Source: Leptodesmis sichuanensis A121 (GTDB lineage: Bacteria; Cyanobacteriota; Cyanobacteriia; Leptolyngbyales; Leptolyngbyaceae). Taken from it: 64,000 nt of DNA. Shown here one piece after another: positions 1 through 9,367 of this stretch (positions within the stretch are counted from its first letter, which is position 1; the number at the start of each line of letters is the position of its first letter). The DNA is taken from positions 186,001-250,000 of the forward strand of contig NZ_CP075171.1 of the NCBI RefSeq assembly GCF_021379005.1, read 5' to 3'. Under the pieces are notes generated by a model, which searched no databases, was not told the origin of the DNA, and saw only the letters and a program-made list of their open reading frames with translations. The translations under genes and the position numbers were made by a program.

Positions 1-1054
1 TAACAGATATATCTTCACCTATCTCATTAAAGACTCGATTTCTACCAAACCCTCCCCATCCAAAGGCAATACGCTGGCGTGCTTTCAAGCCTAAAATTTC
101 CTCATTATCAAATCTAAATTGAAGGGATTGTACTCTTTCCTCTGGAAAGACTTGTGATATGGTGGCAATAATTTGCTTGTTGGGAAAGTTACCAGAAGCA
201 CCAAGAAAGAGATACAAACAAATTCCCAGAGTGATAAACCATATCATAAGGGAGTTACGAAAACGCCAGGCAATAAATAAAGCTAAGATGCCAAGTAGAA
301 AAAGGTTATAGGCTCCCGTAGATCTTGCGTTAATAAATGTAATTAGGAGAATGGCTATCCACAAACCGATCGGTTGATTCCAGATGCGCTTAATAATTCC
401 CATCCTCCATAGCACAATCCCCATAATACAAGCAGCCATCATCCAGACACCTAACATGAGACCGTGTTCCATAAAGACTTGCGCTCTATATCCTCCTAAT
501 CGGAAAGATTGGGCTAAGTCTCGTCCAGTGTCCATTCCATAAACTGTCACATGAAGGCTTGAAAAAGTACGATTCTCATACCAAATGAAAGGAATGTAAA
601 CCAACCCTCCAACGAAGATTCCGATCGCCAATTGCCTCAGACCAGCAAGATTGTTGAGATAAATCCGGCCTAAGAAATAAGGCACGCCCCAAGTTACAGT
701 TTGAGATAAGGCTCCAGAAATAGCATCATGCATACCCAAATCATTAGTCATTGAAGACATCACTGGAGAAACAATGCCCCAAAATAGTATAGGTATGTCA
801 ATCCAGCTAAATCTAAAAGACCTAAAGCGATCGCTATCATAAACGGCTGTCGCTAATAGAATTCCGTAGGACGTTGCAGTCATCTTACTGTAGTCAGGTA
901 ACCCTGGAAGCTTGATTTCTGCTACTGGAAGAAAAAGCCATGCAAAGATAAAGCTGATAATCACTGCGCGTTGGGCAGGATACCGTAGAAATATATAAAA
1001 CACTACAGGAATCCAACCAAACATTACTATTGGAACTAATGCATTACCACCCAT
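1..1054 (-). CDS. O-antigen polymerase/ligase-like membrane protein (partial, C-terminus off window)
   Basis: The minus-strand frame is open from an ATG at 1054 to the left edge (351 codons, no stop), so the 3' end lies outside. The product starts MGGNALVPIVMFGW and contains many hydrophobic segments separated by short polar loops, the layout of Wzy/O-antigen ligase-type proteins that join exopolysaccharide units at the inner membrane. A larger loop after roughly residue 200 carries charged residues (for example VFPEERVQ). It is divergent from an export protein and a Wzc-like protein, which fits a polymerase of the same exopolysaccharide locus. I read no diagnostic catalytic motif, so another polytopic glycan protein is possible. 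Confidence 0.6.
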   Translation of the reverse strand, partial: MGGNALVPIVMFGWIPVVFYIFLRYPAQRAVIISFIFAWLFLPVAEIKLPGLPDYSKMTATSYGILLATAVYDSDRFRSFRFSWIDIPILFWGIVSPVMSSMTNDLGMHDAISGALSQTVTWGVPYFLGRIYLNNLAGLRQLAIGIFVGGLVYIPFIWYENRTFSSLHVTVYGMDTGRDLAQSFRLGGYRAQVFMEHGLMLGVWMMAACIMGIVLWRMGIIKRIWNQPIGLWIAILLITFINARSTGAYNLFLLGILALFIAWRFRNSLMIWFITLGICLYLFLGASGNFPNKQIIATISQVFPEERVQSLQFRFDNEEILGLKARQRIAFGWGGFGRNRVFNEIGEDISV

Positions 1055-1562
1055 GGCTTTTCAACTCTAACTGTGTTTGCTTCTACATTAATTTTGAAGA
1101 ATATTAAGAAACTGAGAGATTATGATTCCGTTGCCTTAACTTGCATTTTGATTAGGTTTTCCCCAGCTAGACCCTATACGCCATTATTCATCAAGAAACT
1201 GTATGACCCTCATGGATAGCAGCACCCTCAGGGAATCTTCACCTACTCTTTCAAATCGCTGGATCTACTGGGACTAAATATAAATCTTAAGTGAAGTACC
1301 AGTGGATATATTGAGAAGGGATTGGGGAAATCTCTAATAATAGTTCTGATATGCTTTGATTCTAGGCAGCCTGGAGGGGTTACGAGTGGAATCTTGATCT
1401 TTTGGGCAAAGCTTATTTATTGCCTAAAGCCTGACTTTGAATTCACTCTGGGCGATTTGCTGAAGAGGCTATAGTAGAAGCTATCTGTATAGCCAATGGC
1501 ATAGCAGTAACGGCAACCGTTTCCATCTGGGTACTTAATTCCTGACTTTTCCAAGAGATACC
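1055..1562. promoter_or_regulatory. Divergent intergenic region of the exopolysaccharide locus
   Basis: These 508 bases lie between the leftward polymerase-like gene and the rightward export gene, so promoters for both must lie here or upstream of the locus. The stretch is AT-rich with no open frame that looks coded. I could not pick a convincing -35/-10 pair; TATAGT at 1470-1475 is a possible -10 but has no good partner. Confidence 0.35.
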
Positions 1563-2735
1563 ATGATGAGGAGAACCCCACAATCTATCACAGGTTTAGC
1601 TCTGTCAATCGCAATTGGAGCAACCTATTCTTTGCCTGTCTTTGCTCAAACTCCAGAAACTGCACCCCCTGCAACATCGCCCGTCACCCCTGGACAAGCA
1701 CCTGTCGAGCCTGTTCCTATTACGACTGCACCAGGAACCCAGGTTGGTGAAGCCTATACTCTTGGTGCAGGAGACATTATTCGTGCTGATATCTTCGATG
1801 TCGCGCCAGAACTTACGCTAGAGCAACGTTATACAATCCTGCCAGATGGCACATTAAATCTTCCCTGGGTTGGCAGCGTTCCCGTGAATGGTCTAACCCT
1901 TAAGCAGGCTGCTGATGTTTTATCTGCAAGATACAGTCGGTTTATTCGCAATCCAGTGATTACGGTGAGCCTTTTAGCGCCAAGACCCCTTAAAGTTGGT
2001 GTCATTGGTGAGGTCAATCGTCCGGGGTCTTACATCATTAGTGTCATTAGTAATGAAGTAACTCAGCAAAGTCTTAATCAACGAACGGCTTCCGAAGGTG
2101 GGAACCAATGGCCTCGCGTGAGTCAAGCTATTGAGACAGCAGGAGGCATTACCCAAATTGCTAATCTGCGTGAGATTACCATCCGCCGTCCAAGAGTTAG
2201 CGGGGGAGAAGACTTAATTTCTCTCAATCTATGGAAGTTTTTGCGGGAGGGCGACCTGAACCAGGATATTCTTCTGCGAGACGGAGATACGATTGTCATT
2301 CCAAAAGCAACCAAGATGGATGCAGCGGAGATGACTCAAATTGCTACCAGTAAGTTCTCGCCTGCTACTATTTCGGTCAGCGTTGTAGGTGAGGTGACTG
2401 CTCCGGGTACACTGAACCTGAAACCCAGTGCAACTCTTAACCAGGCAATTATGACTGCTGGTGGATTCAGAGGCGGACGAGCCAGTCGCAAGAAGATAGA
2501 CCTGATCCGGCTTAATCCAGATGGAACCGTGACCAGACGACGGCTTTCTGTGGATTTGGATCAGAATTTGAATGACGATAGGAACCCGCCTCTCCGGAAC
2601 AATGACATTGTGGTGGTGAATCCTACCTTTATTGCCAAGGTGAACGACTTCTTAACTACTGCGATCGGAGTTCCATTAACTATTTTTGGCGGTATTTCAG
2701 GCTTCAGAAATATCTTGTTTCCAGGTGGTAATTAG
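1563..2735 (+). CDS. Polysaccharide export outer-membrane protein (OPX, Wza/BexD-like)
   Basis: A 390-residue exported protein. Residues 1-28 form a signal peptide ending VFA before Gln29; there is no lipobox cysteine, so unlike E. coli Wza it is probably not a lipoprotein. A Poly_export domain begins near residue 64 (YTLGAGDIIRADIF) and includes the typical LPDGTLNLPWVG segment, followed by SLBB-like modules (VGVIGEVNRPGSY near 148, VSVVGEVTAPGTL near 275). OPX proteins form the periplasmic and outer-membrane channel for capsule or slime polymers. The next gene is the matching Wzc-like co-polymerase. Two adjacent ATGs (1563 and 1566) could both start the protein; an AAGAGA stretch lies just upstream. 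Confidence 0.9.
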   Translation: MMRRTPQSITGLALSIAIGATYSLPVFAQTPETAPPATSPVTPGQAPVEPVPITTAPGTQVGEAYTLGAGDIIRADIFDVAPELTLEQRYTILPDGTLNLPWVGSVPVNGLTLKQAADVLSARYSRFIRNPVITVSLLAPRPLKVGVIGEVNRPGSYIISVISNEVTQQSLNQRTASEGGNQWPRVSQAIETAGGITQIANLREITIRRPRVSGGEDLISLNLWKFLREGDLNQDILLRDGDTIVIPKATKMDAAEMTQIATSKFSPATISVSVVGEVTAPGTLNLKPSATLNQAIMTAGGFRGGRASRKKIDLIRLNPDGTVTRRRLSVDLDQNLNDDRNPPLRNNDIVVVNPTFIAKVNDFLTTAIGVPLTIFGGISGFRNILFPGGN

Positions 2736-2880
2736 GTGATGTAACAGGTAACTAGGAAAGCATTCTTGAAATATAGAAATTTCAGGTCCCTCTCAACCGT
2801 CAAAGAACAGATAGAATTTTGGCTATTACCAGTCGGGGTGGCATTTTCAGTATCAAGGTTATGAAGTAGGTGAGGTTAGC

Positions 2881-5208
2881 ATGCAGGCTGGACAAAATCT
2901 TCAAAATTTACCCGTGAACGGACACACCCGCTTGGAAGATCCTTCCTTGACGACTAATGACACTGGCGACTCAGGTGAGGGCAAGCGTAAGGGTGGCTTA
3001 AAGTTACGCCCGTTAGTAGCTACAGTTCGGCGCAATATCCCCCTGATTGCTGGTATTACAGCCGCAGCTACCGGGATTGGCTATTTGCTGTATAGCAACT
3101 CTCCTCCCATCTTTCAGGGAAATTTTTCGCTACTTGTTGAGCCAATTACCTCGCAGGCTCGCTCTACGGATCCTTATGCGATTTCCCGTGCTCAGTCAGG
3201 CGATACTACAGGTAGCAGTGTTGATTATCCGACCTTGCTACAGGTTCTTCAAAGTCCTGAACTATTATCTAAAATTGCGGTGCAGGTGCAGGCAGGTGGC
3301 TACAACAAAGTAACGGCGGCCTCACTGGCCAGAGATTTAAGGAATAAGGATCTCACAGTTGAGCGGGTCGGAACAAATCTAATCGACTCTACTCGGACTC
3401 TTAATGTAACTTACCAAGGAACCGATCCCAAACAAGTTCAATTTGTTCTAGAAAAGCTGGCTGAAGGTTATCTCAGGTTTAGTCTTGAAGATCGAAAAAC
3501 CCGAATTGGGGGGGGCGTTGAATTTATTGAAGATCAGCTACCTGCCTTACAACAGCGAGTCAATGCGTTAGAAGCCCAAATCCAATCAATCCGGCAGCGT
3601 TATCGCTTTACCGATCCTTCGATCGAAAATCAGCAAGTAGCTGACCAATTAAAAGAAGTTCGACAAAAGAAGTTGGATGCTGAGACTCTGTTACGGGAAC
3701 AAGCAACTTTATATGCAACCCTACAAAGACAGCTTGGATTAACACCAGAGCAAGCGCTTGCGGCGGCGGCATTGAGCCAGAATCCTCGTTATCAAGATTT
3801 ATTGAATCAACTGAAGAAGGTTGAAAGCCAAATTTCCATTAGTCTTGCCCGTTACAACGAGGACAGCCCTGTTGTTCAGAGATTGCGGGGGCAGCAGAGA
3901 AATTTAACTCGCTTGCTGGGGCAGGAAACTCAGAAGAATTTGACTGAAACTTCTCCTGGCGTACCGGAAACGAGCAGAGTGGTTGCCTATCAGGATCCAA
4001 CCCGGTTGGGGCTAATTCAGCAATTAGTTCAATCGGCAAACCAAACCCGAGCTTTACAAGCAAGAACCAACGAGATTATTCGAACGGAGAATGATCTGGA
4101 TCAGCGGCTAACCCAACTCCCTGCAATTATTCGCCAATACAATGCCTTAACCCAACAGCTAGATATCGCCACTAAAACTCTTAACCAGTTTCTGTTGCAA
4201 CGGGAAACTTTAAGGGTAGAGGCTGCTCAGAAGGAGGTGCCCTGGGAAATCATTTCAAAGCCGAAATTGGTTAGCGATCCGGTTACTGGCAGGATTATTG
4301 CTTCTAGAGGCAAAAAGGCTCAACAGCTTTTATTCATGAGTGTCGGTCTAGGTTTAGCTCTAGGAGTAGCGGCTGCTTTTCTGAGGGAAAAGCTGAGGAA
4401 TGTCTTTGTTACCGCAGAAGATTTACAAGATGCTATCCAGCTTCCTTTTCTGGGAAGTGTGCCACTGCGGGGCGGTATGGGTAGAGAGCAACTTGGAAGT
4501 AAGGGTAGTGATCCTTTTTCTGAAGCCTTCAGCGCTTTGTATACCAACCTGCGTTTTTTGAATCCTGGCTCTGAGGTGCATGCAGTGGCGATCGCTTCTG
4601 CAGAACCTGGGGATGGTAAGACAACGATCGCTTTGAATCTGGCTCAAGCGGCAGCTTCCATGGGACAACGAGTATTGCTGGTAGATGCAAATTTGTGTAC
4701 CCCTCAAATCCATACCCTACTTGATCTACCGAATCAGAAGGGATTGGCGGATATCTTGAGTCAAAAACTGCCTGTGGAAGCGGCAATTCAGAACTCTCCA
4801 TCCAGCGAAAACCTTTCTGTGTTAACGGCTGGTAATACCCAGATAGGGTCTACTAAACTGTTCGCCTCCAATGAGATGCAGCAGTTAATGAAGAATTTGC
4901 GCGGGATGTTTGACTTGGTTATTTATGACACCCCGGCTCTCCGTGGAATCATGGATACGAATTTTTTAACTGCTCAAACGGATGGAGTCCTGATGGTTGG
5001 AGGTGTTAATAAGACAAAGCGGTCAGTCTTTATGCAGGAATTGGAAGGCTTGAATAAATACCGTATTCCTGTGATTGGTGTCATTGCGAATCACCTGGGT
5101 AAAGGACAGGTGACATCGTACCTGTTGAATCAGCAGTCGAGCCAGGGTCAGCAAGTACATCCTGCTTTCTTTGGCAATTTGAAACAGTCTGGAGATGTTG
5201 TGCAATAG
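2881..5208 (+). CDS. Wzc-like polysaccharide co-polymerase / BY-kinase
   Basis: A 775-residue inner-membrane protein that controls polymer chain length and export. A Wzz-type N-terminal domain has a membrane segment near residues 55-75, a long periplasmic region rich in Q, L and R predicted to be coiled coil (about 210-460), and a second membrane segment near 480-500. The cytoplasmic C-terminus is a CpsD/BY-kinase domain with Walker A GDGKTT (Lys580), a second Walker motif VLLVDANL and Walker B LVIYDTP. The C-terminal tail lacks the tyrosine cluster on which most BY-kinases autophosphorylate. It follows the OPX gene by 145 bases. ATG with an upstream GGTGAGG supports the start. Confidence 0.9.
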   Translation: MQAGQNLQNLPVNGHTRLEDPSLTTNDTGDSGEGKRKGGLKLRPLVATVRRNIPLIAGITAAATGIGYLLYSNSPPIFQGNFSLLVEPITSQARSTDPYAISRAQSGDTTGSSVDYPTLLQVLQSPELLSKIAVQVQAGGYNKVTAASLARDLRNKDLTVERVGTNLIDSTRTLNVTYQGTDPKQVQFVLEKLAEGYLRFSLEDRKTRIGGGVEFIEDQLPALQQRVNALEAQIQSIRQRYRFTDPSIENQQVADQLKEVRQKKLDAETLLREQATLYATLQRQLGLTPEQALAAAALSQNPRYQDLLNQLKKVESQISISLARYNEDSPVVQRLRGQQRNLTRLLGQETQKNLTETSPGVPETSRVVAYQDPTRLGLIQQLVQSANQTRALQARTNEIIRTENDLDQRLTQLPAIIRQYNALTQQLDIATKTLNQFLLQRETLRVEAAQKEVPWEIISKPKLVSDPVTGRIIASRGKKAQQLLFMSVGLGLALGVAAAFLREKLRNVFVTAEDLQDAIQLPFLGSVPLRGGMGREQLGSKGSDPFSEAFSALYTNLRFLNPGSEVHAVAIASAEPGDGKTTIALNLAQAAASMGQRVLLVDANLCTPQIHTLLDLPNQKGLADILSQKLPVEAAIQNSPSSENLSVLTAGNTQIGSTKLFASNEMQQLMKNLRGMFDLVIYDTPALRGIMDTNFLTAQTDGVLMVGGVNKTKRSVFMQELEGLNKYRIPVIGVIANHLGKGQVTSYLLNQQSSQGQQVHPAFFGNLKQSGDVVQ

Positions 5209-5348
5209 TTTCTTGGAGTGGAGCCGATTAAATGCACCTGAATAGCCATTGACATGATAGGGAGTAGCCCGGACGGGGATTACTGGTAGGTATCAGACTG
5301 ATCCATCGTACTGCCGAGTCATCCCTAATTTTGGGTTTTGCTTCAGGG

Positions 5349-6623
5349 ATGATGGCTAACTCCTCCACTGCAACCGCTAAAGGAACACAAATTGTGCAAA
5401 CTGCTGAACAACTGTCACTCATTGCAACTGGCCTCTTGCTAGCGCTCGCAATCCTGTTGCTAGTCCCTGGTCTAGTTCTCTGCATTGAATGTCTTGCAGC
5501 ACTCCTTCCTGCCCGATCGGGTAAAGGCCGATCGCCTATCCCCCGCCCCAAAATAGCTGTCCTAGTTCCTGCTCATAACGAGGAAGGGATTATTGAATCA
5601 ACTTTGATAGCCCTGCTTCCAGAGTTGTTACCCCAAGACCAGTTAGTGGTCATTGCAGACAATTGTTCTGATCAAACAGCGGCGATCGCTCGGAGGCTAA
5701 ACGTAACAGTCATCGAGCGGCAAGATGCTGTTCGTCGGGGCAAAGGGTATGCCTTGGATTTTGGTATCAACTTTTTAGCTGCTCATCCACCGGATGTCGT
5801 GGTGGTTATGGATGCCGACTGTGTGGCAGAGCCAGGTACTATTGCAAAAATTGCTGAAATGGCAGCACTGTCCCATCGCCCTGTTCAAGCAACCTATCTC
5901 CTCAAGCAGCCTCCGGTTCCGACTCCCAAGGACGCAATTTCAATGCTAGCCTTTCGGGTCAAAAACTTGGTTCGGCCTGCTGGCTTGAATCGTTTGGGGT
6001 TGCCCTGTCTCTTAACAGGTACTGGGATGGCGTTTCCCTGGTCAATTATCAAAACAGCATCTTTGGCCAGTGGCAACATTGTTGAGGATATGAACCTGGG
6101 ACTAGATCTGGCGATCGCAGGCTATCCTCCCATGTTTTGTAGTAACGCTGAAGTGACAAGCATTTTGCCTCAACAAGAGCGGGCTGCAAAAACTCAACGG
6201 ACTCGGTGGGAACAAGGCCATCTGGCAACAATGGTGACACAAGGGCCGCGTTTATTCACAATGGCTCTTCGGAAAGGGCGATTTGATTTATTGGTATTGG
6301 CCCTCGATCTGTTTATTCCCCCGCTGTCACTGCTTGTTATGCTGTGGCTGGCAGGAATGATGCTGACTCTTGCCGCCACCGTATTTGGGGGGGGATCTTC
6401 CCTACCGGCGATGCTACTGGGTTTGGAAGGTCTTTTGATCCTGGTTGCAATCCTGACTTCTTGGGCAAAATACAGTCGCTCTGTATTGCCTGCCAAAATG
6501 CTACTGGCAATTCCGCTCTATCTTCTCTGGAAAATTCCCCTATATTTCAAGTTCTTGACAAAGCCTGAAAAATCGTGGGTACGGACTGAGCGAGATGTAA
6601 TTCGCGATCAGTCTTCACGATAA
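5349..6623 (+). CDS. Glycosyltransferase family 2, membrane-bound
   Basis: The protein has an N-terminal membrane segment, then a GT-A domain starting KIAVLVPAHNEEG with the DAD metal-binding motif (VVVMDADC), TGTGMAF, VEDMNLG and a QRTRWEQGH motif that resembles the (Q/R)xxRW signature of processive GT2 enzymes. Three or more membrane helices close the protein. It probably adds sugars from nucleotide-sugar donors to a lipid-linked exopolysaccharide intermediate. I chose the ATG at 5349; a TTG at 5331 would add six residues and neither has a strong ribosome site. It lies in the same direction between the Wzc-like gene and a GT4 gene. Confidence 0.87.
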   Translation: MMANSSTATAKGTQIVQTAEQLSLIATGLLLALAILLLVPGLVLCIECLAALLPARSGKGRSPIPRPKIAVLVPAHNEEGIIESTLIALLPELLPQDQLVVIADNCSDQTAAIARRLNVTVIERQDAVRRGKGYALDFGINFLAAHPPDVVVVMDADCVAEPGTIAKIAEMAALSHRPVQATYLLKQPPVPTPKDAISMLAFRVKNLVRPAGLNRLGLPCLLTGTGMAFPWSIIKTASLASGNIVEDMNLGLDLAIAGYPPMFCSNAEVTSILPQQERAAKTQRTRWEQGHLATMVTQGPRLFTMALRKGRFDLLVLALDLFIPPLSLLVMLWLAGMMLTLAATVFGGGSSLPAMLLGLEGLLILVAILTSWAKYSRSVLPAKMLLAIPLYLLWKIPLYFKFLTKPEKSWVRTERDVIRDQSSR

Positions 6624-6735
6624 GCCTAATTTTGAATTAGTGTCTACACCCTTCTGCTGTTTTGAATTGTGATGAGAAGTCGGAGTTCTTCTCTGCCAAT
6701 TAGATTGAGCTTTGTAAATTCGCTAGTCCCCTTTC

Positions 6736-7938
6736 ATGAAAATTGCCTATCTGGTCAACCAATATCCTAAGACAAGCCATAGCTTCATTCGGCGAGAGAT
6801 TTTAGCACTTGAGGCACTGGGCGTTCCCATTACTCGCTTTTCTATCCGCTCCATCAACTCAGAGATTGTCGATGAAGCAGATCAGCAAGAAGCTGAAAAA
6901 ACCCGGTACATTCTGGATGCTGGAATCCTGGGGTTGGTAGGTGGTTTGCTACGGACTTTTGTTCAACATCCCTTGCGGCTTCTAAAAACGGCCTGGTTCA
7001 CTCTAAAAATTGGCTGGCGATCGGATCGAGGTGTACTGTTGAACCTGGCCTATTTAGCGGAAGCCTGTGTATTACGGGGATGGTTAGCAGAAGCGGGTAT
7101 TACCCACATTCATACCCACTTTGGCACCAATTCTGCGACTGTTGCACTATTGTGCCGATTATTAGGTGGGCCAACCTATAGCATGACCGTACATGGGCCA
7201 GAGGAATTTGACAAACCTGCGGCGATCGCTCTTTCCCAAAAAATCAATCATGCGGCTTTTGTGGTTGCGGTTTGCTCATTCGGTAAGAGTCAACTCTTTC
7301 GCTGGTGCGATTATAAGCAATGGGCCAAGATCCATGTGGTTCATTGTGGTGTTGATCAAATGTTTCTGCATCACCCTGATGTTCCACTCCCTGCCGAAGC
7401 CCGGTTGGTATGTGTAGGGCGGTTGAGTGAACAAAAAGGGCACTTGTTGCTGATTGAAGCAGTGAGCCAACTAGCCGCAGAGGGACTGGCCTTTAAGGTG
7501 GTGCTGGTAGGAGATGGGCCACTACGCAGCAAAATTGAGTCCATGATCCAACATTTGAAATTAGAGAACCATGTTGAGATCACTGGATGGGCGACCAATG
7601 CTCAAGTTCAGCAAGAGGTTCTAGCGGCTCAGGCAATGGTTGTTCCTAGTTTTGCAGAAGGGTTACCCGTCGTTATTATGGAGGCATTGGCTCTGTCTCG
7701 GCCTGTGATTAGTACTTACATTGCGGGTATTCCGGAACTGGTGCGCCCTGAAAAATGTGGTTGGTTAGTGCCAGCTGGGTCAGTAGAAGAGTTGGCAACA
7801 GCTTTGCGCTCTGTCTTACAGACTCCTGTGGAAACGTTAGCAGAGATGGGTCGAACCGGAGCAGAAGCAGTACGGCAAAACCACGATGCGGCGATCGAAG
7901 CGGCTAAATTAGTGAACCTGTTTGAACAGTATCAGTAA
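6736..7938 (+). CDS. Glycosyltransferase family 4 (WcaL-like)
   Basis: A 400-residue GT-B enzyme. The N-terminus MKIAYLVNQYPKTSHSF and HTHFG near 130 are typical of the colanic-acid WcaL-like GT4 branch. The C-terminal donor domain has LVCVGRLSEQKGH, VVLVGDGPLR and the E-x7-E type segment PSFAEGLPVVIMEALALS that binds the nucleotide sugar. It is soluble or peripheral, with no clear membrane helix. It closes the rightward exopolysaccharide gene run. The specific sugar cannot be read from sequence. Confidence 0.9.
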   Translation: MKIAYLVNQYPKTSHSFIRREILALEALGVPITRFSIRSINSEIVDEADQQEAEKTRYILDAGILGLVGGLLRTFVQHPLRLLKTAWFTLKIGWRSDRGVLLNLAYLAEACVLRGWLAEAGITHIHTHFGTNSATVALLCRLLGGPTYSMTVHGPEEFDKPAAIALSQKINHAAFVVAVCSFGKSQLFRWCDYKQWAKIHVVHCGVDQMFLHHPDVPLPAEARLVCVGRLSEQKGHLLLIEAVSQLAAEGLAFKVVLVGDGPLRSKIESMIQHLKLENHVEITGWATNAQVQQEVLAAQAMVVPSFAEGLPVVIMEALALSRPVISTYIAGIPELVRPEKCGWLVPAGSVEELATALRSVLQTPVETLAEMGRTGAEAVRQNHDAAIEAAKLVNLFEQYQ

Positions 7939-8026
7939 TTGTCGATACTTCCTTTCATATTCAGGTTTCCGTTAGGTCAACGACATAGCGTCACCGGGGC
8001 TGGCGAGGTGATCAGAAAAGCTTGAA

Positions 8027-8692
8027 CTAAATCTGGCTCTGTACCCAGTGACGTAAGTCTCGCAGGGCAGTGGCTAAACCCAGAGCATCGCTTTGGTCAA
8101 TGAATTGTAGAATCCTACCGGCTGAGAGGAATGGGAAGGCCAGCCCGTAATCTTCCTCGATATAGCGATCGCCCTCCAGATAGTGAATAAACAGATTACC
8201 TTTCAAAAAGGTTTCGCCCGGTTTGCTAATATAACGCCAGACCTCTGGAATCCCCAGGGCTGCATAAATCGCGAATTTATTGAAGGAACTGCGAGAGAGT
8301 TCTACTTCCAGAACTAAATCCGGTGGGGGATCAGTTTCCAGATTAATTCGGGATTTTCCCTGCATTTGCTCCGCGTGCTGAATGTAGTAGGCCGTGTCTG
8401 GTTCCGTCCCCACCTGGCGATCGACCCGTTTCAGGGTAGGCGTTTTGTAAGTCACCAGGGGAATGTCCAGTTCATCGACCAGCACCAGGATCAGGGACTC
8501 AACCAGTTTGTGGCAGCGCTCGTGTTCCTCCAGCGGATTCATCATCTCCAGACGACCGTGATCGTAGGTAAAGCGAGCCGTGCGGTCTGACTCCATTTCG
8601 GCCAGGAGTTGTTCATACTTCTGCCAGTTCACCTTCTGTAAAACCGTCCGGGACTCGCTGGGAGCGGGAGGGGTGCCAAAGGTTTTTTTCAT
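8027..8692 (-). CDS. Uma2 family (DUF820) PD-(D/E)xK-fold protein
   Basis: A member of the large cyanobacterial Uma2/DUF820 family, whose fold is that of restriction-type endonucleases and whose role is unknown. Family features seen are EHERCHKLVESLI, a central EPDTAYYI (acidic residue), PPDLVLEVELS and the pairing with FNKFAIYAALGIPEVWRY. The usual catalytic E-x-K lysine is replaced: the motif reads EVELS, so activity is doubtful. I start the gene at the ATG at 8692 (MKKTFGTPP). A further upstream ATG at 8797 would extend it into heptamer repeats and is unlikely. It is adjacent to, and points the same way as, the small exported protein gene upstream. Confidence 0.8.
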   Translation of the reverse strand: MKKTFGTPPAPSESRTVLQKVNWQKYEQLLAEMESDRTARFTYDHGRLEMMNPLEEHERCHKLVESLILVLVDELDIPLVTYKTPTLKRVDRQVGTEPDTAYYIQHAEQMQGKSRINLETDPPPDLVLEVELSRSSFNKFAIYAALGIPEVWRYISKPGETFLKGNLFIHYLEGDRYIEEDYGLAFPFLSAGRILQFIDQSDALGLATALRDLRHWVQSQI

Positions 8693-8773
8693 GGTGACTG
8701 TCCTTGCGCGATCGCCTGTTCCCATTAACGCATTTTTTGGGGAAATCGCCTTTTCACTTTCCCGGAATCCCCC

Positions 8774-8815
8774 CAACCTCCAATCCCCAATCCTCAATCT
8801 CTAATCCCCAACCCC
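8774..8815. repeat. Heptamer tandem repeat (CAATCCC type)
   Basis: Six near-identical 7-base units in tandem: CAACCTC, CAATCCC, CAATCCT, CAATCTC, TAATCCC, CAACCCC. This is the short tandemly repeated repetitive class known from filamentous cyanobacteria. It occupies the gap before the Uma2 gene and supplies the last codons and stop of the upstream leftward gene. Confidence 0.85.
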
Positions 8816-9229
8816 CAAATTAGGAACCGTCTCTGGCGGAATCACTTGCACTCCTGTAAGACCTGGAAACACGCGACTGGGCAATCCAATCACCTGAACC
8901 GCAGACCTGACCTGACCCTGCCTGCTTAACTGACGACGGCCTCTGTCAGTTCGCTGCACCAGGAGAATGCGATCGCCATCCCGCTCAGCCACGACTTCCA
9001 TCGGCTTCCCAGATTGGTAAAGGAAGTAGGTGTAGTTACGTCCAGTGCGATCGCGGCTATTCACAAGCTCCACTAAATCTCGATACTGGGGTAAGAGCAA
9101 AATTGTGGTGTTATTAAAAACTGTCGTTGGGGAAGGTTGTGGCGGTTCAGCATTGCCAGGAAGAGCCAGGGGGAAACCGATCGCCAACATACTCAAAGAA
9201 GCTATCCATGTAAGAAAGTTACCAGTCAT
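8801..9229 (-). CDS. Small exported protein of unknown function
   Basis: From the ATG at 9229 the product begins MTGNFLTWIASLSMLAIGF and has a signal peptide likely cleaved after GNA (about residue 26). The mature part (about 115 residues) contains LLLPQYRDLVELVNSRD and YTYFLYQSGKPMEVVAERDGDRILLVQ, which looks like a small beta-rich domain. The last residues (NLGVGD) are encoded by a heptamer repeat, so the original C-terminus may have been overwritten. I do not recognise a family. The longer start at 9280 would place 17 polar residues before the signal peptide and is less likely. Confidence 0.65.
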   Translation of the reverse strand: MTGNFLTWIASLSMLAIGFPLALPGNAEPPQPSPTTVFNNTTILLLPQYRDLVELVNSRDRTGRNYTYFLYQSGKPMEVVAERDGDRILLVQRTDRGRRQLSRQGQVRSAVQVIGLPSRVFPGLTGVQVIPPETVPNLGVGD

Positions 9230-9367
9230 AACACGATCCAACCCAAGAACTGAATACCCATTAAATTGCGAACTGGCCAAGTAGCGGCACCCAATTCAAA
9301 ATCGCAAGTCCAAAATCGCATTAAATCTTAGAGTGGTAATGGTACAAGATCGAGACTCTACAGGCTA

